A stretch of DNA of 64,000 nt from Notospermus geniculatus (taxonomy: Eukaryota; Nemertea; Pilidiophora; Heteronemertea; Lineidae): positions 259,951 through 323,950 of the forward strand of contig NMRB01000242.1 of assembly GCA_002633025.1 (NCBI GenBank), given 5' to 3'. Shown piece after piece: positions 32,651 through 41,137 of the stretch; positions within the stretch are counted from its first letter, which is position 1, and every line of letters begins with the position of its first letter. The position numbers and the translations under genes were made by a program. Under the pieces are notes generated by a model. That model had not been told where the DNA came from and searched no databases. It saw only the letters and a program-made list of their open reading frames with translations.

Positions 32651-34071
32651 ACATGTCGTCCAAGGTCAAATTCAACCCAGGAAAACATGTCGAAAACCCT
32701 TCAGACCCAAAATAAATGTAGGGAAGCACCAGCAAATAGTTGTAGCACGCCGAACGCAACGAATTTTTTCATCACCCATAACCACGCCATTCACAGTTGG
32801 CGGCGTGGATACGCAGTTATGGCCGCCGATAAACAGTGACTTCCAATCGCCTTCGAAAACATGTTTTAAAAGCGCCCGGAATGCTACATTTGTTTCGAAT
32901 AGCTGGACAACAATGTCTTCTAGTGATACACCAAAGGATTTACCTATAACTTGCGTCTTTCGCGAGATTAAGGGAAATAAAAAGTGGGCTGGTCACCTTC
33001 CCAATATGTCGCCATCTTGCGTCCAAAAATGTGGCATGCGCAGAGCACTCTGGGAAGCCCGCAACTTTCAAAGCACGTGTAGTTTGTGTATGTCACGTGA
33101 CTTCATTGTATGACCTGTTCGCCTCTTCATTGTGCTGAATCACACCCGATATGACCATAAAGAGTATATGAAGCCCTGTATACGTGCAATTCAGACACCT
33201 TTCTTTCAGGATTATGATGAAAAATGGGCAGATGGGCTAAAGTAAGACCAAATGCTCATAACGCCTTCGCGCCACAACACACAGGCAAAGCGTCAGCATG
33301 TGACCTTGAACTTCAATCAATGACCGATTATAAATGCGTTGCGCCGCATTCGGGCGGGTGTTGTTGATTAGGCACTAAGGGGTCGAAAACATGGTCAGAT
33401 ATGACAAATACATCTTCATGGCCGCATTTTCGAAAAACCTGCGAGCCCCAGCTGGCAAACAAAACAACGTACCGAACTCTGAAATGGGTAGGCCAACTCA
33501 GCCCACGCCGCTGCGCGTGACGTCAGGTTCCTGTTGTTACTGGCAAGCGTCGGTCAGGGCTTTTCTGAGGCTCTTCTGCTGCTGATTCAAGGGAGATATT
33601 GCCAACACTTCATCAAGACTCTACTCTACTAGAGTCCAAACCAATTAAAAATGCTAAGATGCCACTTAGGCGAGGCTTACGACTCGAAAAAACAGTAGGC
33701 CTACTCCCGATCCCGCACGTTGATGCTAGTTGACAGCGTTGACGATAGGTGGCTATAGTGTCGTCTAACCGACTTTGCCGCGCCGCTGACTCGGGTTGGG
33801 TATGGCGAGAGGGGAGGGGCTCCCCCGGGCGACGGAGAGGGCGGATCCATGAGCCAGCATTACAAGCCATGACAAATAGTCACTCAGTGATCAGTAGTTA
33901 GACCAAGACCATGACTCCTGCTCCCAATGGCTTCACTATTAGTATTATGAGTCGTTGGCCTGCTGTCCAGTCTAGCCAGGATGTCGAATTAGAATCCTCA
34001 AATGCTTGCTCTCTTCTCTGAACTAGGTGCCTCATGTAGGCCTAGCCATTATAAAGAAGCACCCTTTAGAC
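32651..34071. other. Intergenic stretch upstream of MGA, possible promoter region
   Basis: CG-richer than its surroundings at about 32750-33110 and 33480-33560, with ATGGCG/CGCCAT-type motifs. It probably holds the MGA transcription start. The open frame at 32805-33113 shows no recognisable domain. No other gene seen. Confidence 0.35.
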
Positions 34072-34179
34072 ATGAGCGACGAGGAACCAGATGCAGATAG
34101 CTCAGCTGGTGAAATCGGTCAAATTCTAGGCCAAGGAGGCCGAGTCATATCTTCAGAAACAGAAATTGAGAAGATTTGA
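34072..34179 (+). other. Short unassigned frame, acidic 35-codon start
   Basis: ATG opens MSDEEPDADSSAGEIGQILG and runs to TGA at 34177. The same frame stays open for a further 23 codons after the TGA (LRQEFKRIKKGSSATS). An AATAAA on this strand lies at 34203. It could be the first coding exon of an unseen gene (a GTGAAA donor-like site follows codon 12), a pseudogene fragment, or chance. Confidence 0.2.
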
Positions 34180-34233
34180 ATTTTGAGGCAAGAATTCAAA
34201 CGAATAAAGAAAGGAAGTTCAGCTACCAGTTCA

Positions 34234-34239
34234 TTTATT
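34234..34239 (-). terminator. NEIL3 polyadenylation signal (AATAAA)
   Basis: The minus strand reads AATAAA about 430 bases beyond the NEIL3 stop, giving a 3' UTR of ordinary length. Confidence 0.55.
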
Positions 34240-34668
34240 GTACAGTACAAGTCTTGATACATGTATATTTGCACATCATGATATGATTCACTTTGTGAAG
34301 GTTGTGAACCCTGCAGATCCGGCATCCAGGGAAGACCCATCCTGAGAATCTCAGGTCATTTACGGTCGTCCCCTCCCTCAATGCCCCAGGGTCTGAACCA
34401 AGTGCGAGTTGGGGAGCCGGTTGTGAAGACCCTGGGTGCGGGGATGGGGAAGACCAGGGAAAGCAACTGATGTCATAATTGTTGGGTTCCCTTGGCATAT
34501 CTACATGTAGGCCCTATACATGAAAATAAGATGAATAGATTATAGTATACATGTACCGTACAGTACTATCAAACACAAGTTGAATTTCTACACTCCACTA
34601 TTATAATTGTCTATCTAAGATCAGGTTATCCCAGGAGACTGCTGCCCAAATCAAACACCAAACTCATT

Positions 34669-34839
34669 TCAGAAACAGTCATTGTACTCATCAGCCCACT
34701 GGAAGAATTTACACTGCTTCCGTCTCTCCACTGAACAAGCAAAGAATTTTCTGCCATTGTTTGGTCCTTCCTTCAGCACAGTACGCAGGACGCATTTCTT
34801 CCCATGGCCATCGCATATAGGGAACTCATCATCAGCCCA
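34669..34839 (-). CDS. NEIL3: NEIL3 exon 8 (second GRF finger and stop)
   Basis: Acceptor CCTCTTTTCAG; 57 codons including TGA at 34671-34669. It reads CDGHGKKCVLRTVLKEGPNN with QCKFFQWAD at the end, a GRF finger as in NEIL3 and APE2/TOP3A tails. It is too short to stand out as an isolated frame. Confidence 0.93.
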   Translation of the reverse strand, partial: WADDEFPICDGHGKKCVLRTVLKEGPNNGRKFFACSVERRKQCKFFQWADEYNDCF

Positions 34840-37800
34840 CTGAAAAGAGGAATGACTCAGGTTTGAAGTAATATGGGGGGGGGGGGTCTTCCTATCGGTT
34901 TCACCTTACAACCCAGCGCCCAAAACCTGTCTGAATCCCTACCAAATTAGCAATATGGGCTTCTCCTGTTGTGAGTATCCCAACTGAGTGTCAGTGAATT
35001 TCTGATTCACCACTACCAGAATTGCCAAAATAATTACCTTGAAAATGAGGCACTGTTTTCCCCTGGGTAACGAACAGCAGAAGAACATCCTACCAAGGTT
35101 GGGCCCTTCCTTGCGAACTTCACGCAAGGCACACTTCTTGTTGTGATTAGGGCAGAGAGGGATCTTACTGCCTGTTTGTGATCGATTGTTTACTTGGGAT
35201 AAACTCCCATCTCCAGTTCTGCTTCGGGAACTTCTTCCAGAATTCAATGATGAATTGCTTCCTTGAGTGTTTGTGTTCGTAATTGATGATAATCTCACCC
35301 TATTACCATTTCTTGGCACGGGTGCGCCGTGAGAGTTTCCCAAGAAATTGTTTCTTTTTGTATCAAATATAACATTCACCTGAACAGAAGACCTGCTTCC
35401 GTGAGGATCTGACACTCCACTGTGCACTGAAGTGGTACTTCCTTTCAAGTTAGTCATTTCAGCAATGCCAGAGGGAACCTTTTTAGGAGAGGCACTTTTC
35501 ATATCAGAATGTGCCAAACCATTCTCTTCATTTTCACCCATGCTATCAGGAGAGGAGCTAGTATTCACTCTTGAATTAGGACTTGAAGCAACTCTTTCAT
35601 TGTGCCAACTAGATGTGGTAGCAACTGTTTCCCTGTCTGCACTTGATCCAATATCATCTGTATCAGACAAGTCTATTACTGACGGCCCTTTTCGCTTCTC
35701 TGTGTTGTCACTCTTGGAAGCTGTCAGCAGTGAATTAGCAAGCATTATTACTTTGGATGCACTAGCTCTCGGTCCTGATGTATTCTTTCCAGATTCTCCA
35801 ACATCTGACCTCAGTCTTTTTGACGGTGAAGAAACAGGCAAAGGATCACCTTTTCTTTTCTGGCTTTTGACCACATGGTTTGTTGTTCTCCTTTCATTGC
35901 TTGATGAAGTTGAAATCATCTGAGCTGGCTTAATTATAGGGACTTGAATTGCTTTTGGTGAGTCGAACTGAAGTTTCTTTCCACCACATGCGTTACAAAC
36001 CATAGCAGTACCAGAGTTGATCAGTGTGCAGGCTGTGCAGGTCCAATCACGGGAAACTGCTCCTTTCTTGCCAGAATTCACCCATCCTAGCAAAGAATTC
36101 TTAGTAGGTAGTATTCTGAAGAGAGAAATAGAGTAGCTCAGTTCATTTGATAAGTTTTGAGTCAGTGAATCTGATCAAGCTCAACAGGGATCAAAGTTCA
36201 TATTCTGAAAAAGCAGATTCTGGTCGAACAGGCCAAAAAATCAAGTCGCACACAATACAAAATGCATTAGAACATCAATTTTTTTGGTCACACAGAGCAA
36301 AATCCAGGTCACATTTCTGGTGGGGCCCCTCCCAGCGAAATTTGGATTTTAGGTGCTCTGAGCGGCGGGCCGCCCTTTTTTAACTGGTGTGGAGAACACT
36401 AAAGTAGGCCTATGCCGTGACCATGTCCATGTTCACAGTGATTTACAATAGACCTGGTCTTGGTGATCAGCCTCTTATGTGTAGGAATAGGCCTTACCTG
36501 GATTCATCAGGGTAGTTCGTTTGACACTGTGGACAGTAATACGTCATCCTCTCACTGTCCTCGCCCATCCTAGTCCTGGTGATCTTTCCCTCACACTGGT
36601 TGCAAGTCCCGCGATTATAAACCTTTTCATACCGGCGCAGTGTTTGACCGGTTTTCCGGCACTGCAAAAGAGAGCCTTTGCAATCACGTGGGGTGTGTGA
36701 CAATGAGCAAGAAAACAGACTCAAGCCTCACAACTGATGGAAAAGAAACCTCTATAGAGGTTCTTCACGTGACATCACAGCCCAAAATCTCTGCCATTTT
36801 GGCTCCCAGTGGTCTGTACGGGCTGCTTAACTTTTGAACCAAGAACAAGATGGCAGCCTCCATGGCTTCATTTTGACGGCCAAGATGGCGGCCGTGTAAC
36901 GTCAGTGACGAACCTCTATATGTACTCTGGTGAACTTCGATTTGTTAGCAATGTCACTAGCAGCACAGGGCAACTCACCTTATAAAAGATCATAGAGAAA
37001 TCTCTAGTCATTCTGATGAGGTCACTAGCAGCACAGGGCAACTCACCTTATAAAAGATCATAGAGAAATCTCTAGTCATTCTGATGAGGTGAGAGACAAG
37101 GGGTTCACTCAGTTCCCTCACCCGAGAACTTGGCCTTATTCCGCTGTCAAATAAAGCCTGGAAAGAAGAAAGCAGCATATCACTTACCATTCACATTACC
37201 AAATTATTTATACACTGTATAGTCCTAAGTAAAACATCATCCATGTCGTGTAATAGGTGTCCGAGTCCTACTTAATTCATGTTTCATTTGAGCAAGCTTT
37301 TTGGAAGAGGTAGACTCTGATTTTTTGTGACAGAGTTGTACAATGGTCATCACCTCATTCTTGATAATGTTGCCAACCCCAGGGAGAATCGTTTGATCCA
37401 GGAGCACATCACACACAAGGCGGTTTTCTTCCTTCATGAATGTCTGCACTGCCCTCTTGTGGTTGAACGTGGAAGAACAAATATCCAAGTTACTCAGCTG
37501 TTCAAGTTTTGTTCGACACTCCGCAGATTCTCTGAAAGGGAGGTACAAGAGTAATCCAAGATGATATTCTGAAATTTAGCCTCTACAAGCTGAAAAGTAT
37601 GACCAATCAAAAACTCATCGATGAAGAAAATCCCTTGTCATCTTTTTTACCTCCAAAATGGTGAGACCACTCAATGTGTTCATTTTACCTCAAATAATCA
37701 CAAAACACTGACTTGCCTTACATCAACAGCACACTTATAGAATGCCACTTTGTCGTCTCCCATGTCTAAAAGCATCGACTCTGTGTTTGCTTTCGTGGTG

Positions 37801-38796
37801 ACCTCATGGTCAACGACCTGGTCATTTATTCTAAATGACCCAGCCATCAAGAAGTGAACTCTGTAAGAGATTGAAACTCAGCAACTTATTAAAGAAGAAA
37901 GATAAGAATTAAAATGCAAGATGAATGAGAATTCCTCTGACTTCTACACCCATTAGACACGTTAGATCAAGTAAGAATGATTCAGATTGACTGATTGGCA
38001 ATTGTCAGAGGACATTTTTTTATTATTATCATACCAAATTCTTTCCTGTGTGAGCAAAATCCACAGTGTTTCCGCCAGAGGGTACTATGGTAGTACCCTG
38101 AAAGGAACAGAAAAGGGCCATTTTCTTTAATTTCATGGGGTTTTTGATGGTTTTGAAGAAATTAGTACCCTCAAAAAAATTTCTGGCGGAAACCCTTGGT
38201 GAGTGACAGTGATCAGCTTGCAAATCAAATTTTGGTATTGCCTGAATTGACACTCATGCACAGGTCGGCGGTTCAATGCAAACCTGAAACATTTTTCTCC
38301 AAAGAACATGAACAATTCTTTTCCAAGTGTCTCAACATCAACAAGTTTCTTCCCGATAAACCAGTCAAATCTGTTCACTGAATTGGCTATCTTTTTCTTG
38401 GCTTTATCTTCCTGAAAAAAAGTGATAAATTCAGTGAAATGATAAAACTGATGAAACAAAACTAAGGCCCCTACAACATTCGACAAGCCAAGGCGGGAGC
38501 CAAGGCCTAAAAATAAAATTAAAAGATAAACACCTCAATTCTCGGCAATCTCCGACAGTGAATGAGAACCGAATGAGAATACTGTAGGGCCATGATGCAC
38601 CGACCGCACCATGATCATGATGATGGAACGTGACCGGACAAGCCAGTCTGTATACTTTGTATATGCATAGTGTACATTGATGTACTAGCAGGCCTACCCT
38701 ATCCACAGCGTTTCCACTAACGCCCTTCACAACTTTTCCTTTCAGGCGCCCTTTCATTTTTTCACCCTTCAGTTTGCATCCTGGCCCTTCTACCAT
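34669..38796 (-). CDS. NEIL3: NEIL3, endonuclease VIII-like 3 DNA glycosylase, complete, 8 exons
   Basis: Exons: 38796-38698, 38411-38284, 37860-37717, 37531-37354, 37157-37047, 36661-36498, 36115-35038, 34839-34669; 2,073 nt, 690 residues (human about 605). Known role: removes oxidised bases from single-stranded DNA and unhooks interstrand crosslinks at replication forks, in the nucleus. Seen: MVEGPGCKLKGEKMKGRL start, so Val2 would be the N-terminal catalytic residue after Met removal; GKELFMFF in the N-lobe; the H2TH region with LPGVGNIIKNEALFDSG (about 165-190); FPG zinc finger with C240, C243, C263, C266; an NZF/RanBP2 finger (WTCTACTLI, about 298-325); GRF finger 1 (about 595-634) and GRF finger 2 (about 642-690). 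The linker between NZF and GRF1 is Ser-rich and longer than in human. Exon 3 needs a GC donor to stay in frame. Divergent from the fucosidase. Confidence 0.95.
35038..36115 (-). CDS. NEIL3: NEIL3 exon 7 (NZF finger, linker, first GRF finger)
   Basis: Acceptor TCTCTCTTCAG, donor GTAATT; phase 2 in, phase 0 out. It begins RILPTKNSLLGW, then NZF finger DWTCTACTLIN...CNACG, a Ser/Thr/Asn-rich disordered linker of about 260 residues, and GRF finger CPNHNKKCALREVRKEGPN. It includes a VIDLSDTDD acidic patch that resembles a SUMO-interacting motif (inference). Confidence 0.93.
36498..36661 (-). CDS. NEIL3: NEIL3 exon 6 (FPG/Nei zinc finger)
   Basis: Acceptor TCTTTTGCAG, donor GTAAGG; phase 0 in, phase 2 out. 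It holds CNQC and CPQC pairs about 20 residues apart with MTYYCPQCQ, as in the NEIL3 zinc finger. Confidence 0.93.
36751..36921. repeat. MITE in a NEIL3 intron
   Basis: Arms TATAGAGGTTCTTCACGTGA and GTCAGTGACGAACCTCTATA; the interior includes CAAAATGGCAG-type blocks in both orientations. Confidence 0.65.
36953..37088 (-). repeat. Tandem duplication of the NEIL3 exon 5 splice donor
   Basis: A 68-base unit occurs twice (36953-37020 and 37021-37088). Each copy contains the last 42 coding bases of exon 5, the donor AAG|GTGAGT and the first intron bases. Confidence 0.9.
37047..37157 (-). CDS. NEIL3: NEIL3 exon 5 (H2TH, second part)
   Basis: Acceptor TTTCCAG, donor GTGAGT; 37 codons, phase 0 to 0, ALFDSGIRPSSRVRELSEPL onward. 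The last 42 bases plus the donor are repeated in tandem just downstream (37020-36953). Confidence 0.92.
37354..37531 (-). CDS. NEIL3: NEIL3 exon 4 (H2TH, first part)
   Basis: Acceptor CTCCCTTTCAG, donor GTGATG; phase 2 in, phase 0 out. It encodes LDICSSTFNHKRAV then DQTILPGVGNIIKNE, the helix-two-turn-helix DNA-binding motif. Confidence 0.93.
37717..37860 (-). CDS. NEIL3: NEIL3 exon 3 with GC-AG intron
   Basis: Acceptor CTCTTACAG; RVHFLMAGSF matches the RVHFGMNG segment of the family. A GT donor five bases earlier (at 37721) would break the frame with exon 4. Ending at AAG|GCAAGT gives VDV|RES, which aligns with the family and keeps phase 2. Confidence 0.85.
38067..38195. repeat. 'GTTTCCGCCAGA' foldback element in a NEIL3 intron
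   Basis: Inverted ends GTTTCCGCCAGAGGGTAC and TTCTGGCGGAAACCC, same ends as 21403-21738. The interior GTAGTACCCTGAAAGGAACAG is shared with 29380-29690. Confidence 0.75.
38284..38411 (-). CDS. NEIL3: NEIL3 exon 2
   Basis: Acceptor TTTTTTTCAG, donor GTTTGC; phase 0 in, phase 2 out. It encodes FDWFIGKKLVDVETLGKELF, the beta-sandwich part of the N-lobe. Confidence 0.9.
38698..38796 (-). CDS. NEIL3: NEIL3 exon 1
   Basis: It starts MVEGPGC, the NEIL3 N-terminus with Val in place of the Pro used by other Nei/Fpg enzymes. Donor GTAGGC; 33 codons, phase 0 out. Confidence 0.92.
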
Positions 38797-39141
38797 CTTT
38801 TCTTTGTACGAATAACGATTCTAATGCAAAAATGACAGTCACAATTCGTGATTTATCAGAACTGCTTATGAAATCAAGATTTTGAGCAACCCGCTTATTC
38901 GACAGTTGAAGACTTATCTCCTACCCTCGTAGCGCTCCAAACGTATAGCGGCATTGGTACAGCGGAGCATTTTGAGGGCAGGAGACCAGAGAGTTAGGAC
39001 GGGCTTCCAGTCTAGCCATGATAGTCGAAGGTCAGGTAGCCCGAATGAGGGCAGAGGACCAGTCAATTCTAAATCACATGACTGTCCAAAATGGTGGACG
39101 GACGAAAGTAAACATGCATATGACAGAAGCCAACTAAAATC
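38797..39141. promoter_or_regulatory. Head-to-head promoter interval between NEIL3 and the fucosidase
   Basis: Only 345 bases separate the two start codons, which point away from each other. No TATA box is evident. Both 5' UTRs and the core promoters must fit here unless an upstream untranslated exon exists. Confidence 0.6.
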
Positions 39142-40509
39142 ATGAATGCGTGTACACCTCTAAAAGTCACATCATTGCTGTTGCTTGTTGTGGGATGTGC
39201 ATTTGGATACACATCTGACTGGGACTCCTTGGACGCCAGACCACTGCCAGCTTGGTATGATGAAGCAAAGTTCGGGATTTTCTTGCATTGGGGCGTATAC
39301 TCTGTTCCAAGTTTCCAAAATGAGTGGTTCTGGGAAGGCTTGGAAGCGCAGCAGCAGTCCTATGTAAATTTCATGCGAAAGAACTACGCACCAAATTTCA
39401 AATATCAGGATTTTGCCCCTAAGTTCAAAGCAGAGTTATTCGATCCCAAGCAGTGGGCTGACATTTTCCAAGCAGCTGGGGCAAAATATGTTGTTTTAAC
39501 TTCCAAACACCACGAAGGATTCTGCAATTGGAACACTAAATATTCTTTCAACTGGAACAGTGTTGATGTTGGAGCTAACAGAGACTTGGTGAATGACCTC
39601 GCCGTGGCTGTGAGAAACCATACCGACCTCCACTTTGGATTGTACTTTTCTCTTTTTGAGTGGTTCAATCCCTTGTTTAACTCGGACATGGTACACTTGT
39701 GGTTACAGCAGACTTACGTGAAAAATATCATGATGCCTCAACTGAAAGAACTTGTAAATTTGTACAAGCCTGATATTGTTTGGTCAGATGGTGATGTTGG
39801 GCCTTGGTTCTACTTCAACAGTACTGAATTCCTTGCCTGGCTTTACAATGATAGTCCAGTCAAAGATAAAGTAGTAGTGAACGACCGCTGGGGAGTAGTT
39901 ACGAGATGTCAGCATGGTGGGTTTTTCACATGCCGGGATAGATACATGCCAGAGAATGTGCCTTCATACAAGTGGGAAAACTGTTTTTCTGTTGATAGAG
40001 GATCGTTTGGCTTCCGGAGAGACGCTGTTCTGACCGATTTATACAGCACAGAATACATCATTCACCTTCTCATTCAGGTTGTCAGTTTAGGGGGCAATTT
40101 GCTACTGAATGTCGGACCCACAGCTGATGGTAGAATTATGCCTATATTTGAGGAAAGACTTCGTGAAACTGGGAAATGGTTGGCAGTCAATGGTGAAGCA
40201 ATCTACTCCACAAGACCTTGGAGAAACCAAACAGATTCTTCCTTTCCCAATATGTGGTACACCTCCAAGAAAGACAAAGGCATGCCTAACACCACAACAG
40301 TTTATGCAATATTTCTTAAATGGCCAGACACTGATACTGTGACTCTTGCTGCCCCTGTTGTAAATGAACGGACAGAAGTAACCCTACTAGGAGTTGGGCA
40401 CTTATCCTGGAAGGGGGGTCCCGGTATCATCATCACATGGCCGAAAATTCCTATCAGTGGACTGCCAAGTAAATATGCATGGGTTATTAAGATGACGAAC
40501 ATTACATAA
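39142..40509 (+). CDS. FUCA1: Alpha-L-fucosidase (GH29), single-exon frame
   Basis: Known role: hydrolyses terminal alpha-L-fucose from glycoconjugates in the lysosome or after secretion. It is 455 residues (human FUCA1 about 466), so it looks full length. Residues 1-22 form a signal peptide with a hydrophobic core (LLLLVVGCAFG). Family blocks: DARPLPAWYDEAKFGIFLHWG (about 31-51), SKHHEGFCNW (121-130), WSDGD with the predicted nucleophile D216, and KWEN with E279 at the acid/base position. SLGGNLLLNVGPTADG (315-330) is also typical. Potential N-glycosylation sites: N159, N226, N362, N383, N453. The start is supported by an in-frame TGA at 39121-39123 and an A at -3. No intron interrupts the frame, unlike the multi-exon vertebrate gene. 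FUCA1 versus FUCA2 orthology is not resolved. Confidence 0.95.
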   Translation: MNACTPLKVTSLLLLVVGCAFGYTSDWDSLDARPLPAWYDEAKFGIFLHWGVYSVPSFQNEWFWEGLEAQQQSYVNFMRKNYAPNFKYQDFAPKFKAELFDPKQWADIFQAAGAKYVVLTSKHHEGFCNWNTKYSFNWNSVDVGANRDLVNDLAVAVRNHTDLHFGLYFSLFEWFNPLFNSDMVHLWLQQTYVKNIMMPQLKELVNLYKPDIVWSDGDVGPWFYFNSTEFLAWLYNDSPVKDKVVVNDRWGVVTRCQHGGFFTCRDRYMPENVPSYKWENCFSVDRGSFGFRRDAVLTDLYSTEYIIHLLIQVVSLGGNLLLNVGPTADGRIMPIFEERLRETGKWLAVNGEAIYSTRPWRNQTDSSFPNMWYTSKKDKGMPNTTTVYAIFLKWPDTDTVTLAAPVVNERTEVTLLGVGHLSWKGGPGIIITWPKIPISGLPSKYAWVIKMTNIT

Positions 40510-40658
40510 AGGCAGCTTTAATATCTTGTCAGCTGTTAGGTTATACTGAATGGGACCTGGCAGTAGGAGTACCATGGAAAATCCACACTATACAAAGTAA
40601 TTCTGTTGAGAAATTTACATTCCACTGCCATGAACTCCATGTACAATGTACCGGGTAT

Positions 40659-40710
40659 GCCTACCGGCAAAAATTTATAAGCGAGCCTTATAAATTTTTG
40701 CTACCGGTAC
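40659..40710. repeat. Perfect hairpin in the fucosidase 3' UTR
   Basis: ACCGGCAAAAATTTATAAGC pairs with CTTATAAATTTTTGCTACCGGT around a short loop. Confidence 0.6.
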
Positions 40711-40803
40711 ATGCACTTTGTACTTTGACAACACATGACTTTATTCTTGTCACATGACTTGAAGGCCATAAAGTCAGGTGTTTGTATAAAGTCAGGTGTT
40801 TGT

Positions 40804-40986
40804 ATTCATCGTATCCATGACGTAACTCCGACAGTGTCCGCCATTGCTGACGTCGCAAGGGTGGTGGGCAAATGACGCAAGGGTGGTGGGCAAAATTCAT
40901 TGCTTTGCTGAAGAAGCTGGTGGGCAAAACGCGCAACGTCACAACATCATGTAGGCCTGGATACGACGTCATGGATACGATGAATA
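40804..40986. repeat. Inverted-repeat element in the fucosidase 3' UTR
   Basis: Arms ATTCATCGTATCCATGACGT / ACGTCATGGATACGATGAAT; the interior has two copies of GCAAGGGTGGTGGGCAAA. Confidence 0.7.
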
Positions 40987-41092
40987 GATTGTTTTCAGAT
41001 ATCATCTGTGATACCAATATTCTGGTACTTACTTGAGTATGAGTGAACTTGCATGACATCAGGTCCAAAATTATATGGAAATTTTTTTTGCA

Positions 41093-41098
41093 AATAAA
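41093..41098 (+). terminator. Fucosidase polyadenylation signal (AATAAA)
   Basis: AATAAA lies about 585 bases after the fucosidase stop. The 3' UTR would include a hairpin at 40659-40710 and an inverted-repeat element at 40804-40986. No genomic poly(A) tract follows. Confidence 0.5.
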
Positions 41099-41137
41099 GA
41101 CAAGAAACTATACAATCTGTACAACTTAGGTTTTATT

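Noticed and set aside
32805-33113. 102-codon plus-strand frame near the MGA promoter as a gene
   Set aside because: No domain, no splice context, and it lies in a CG-rich probable promoter region.
26819-34000. T-box exons upstream of the MGA start
   Set aside because: I looked for T-box signature stretches in the frames and in short exon-like segments and saw none; a very short or divergent exon could still be missed.
34177-34179. UGA as a selenocysteine codon in the small frame at 34072
   Set aside because: No family match and no evident SECIS hairpin; an open run of 23 codons after a stop can occur by chance.
37717-37726. Ordinary GT donor at 37721 for NEIL3 exon 3
   Set aside because: It leaves phase 0, whereas the exon 4 frame needs phase 2, and it removes residues that align with the family.
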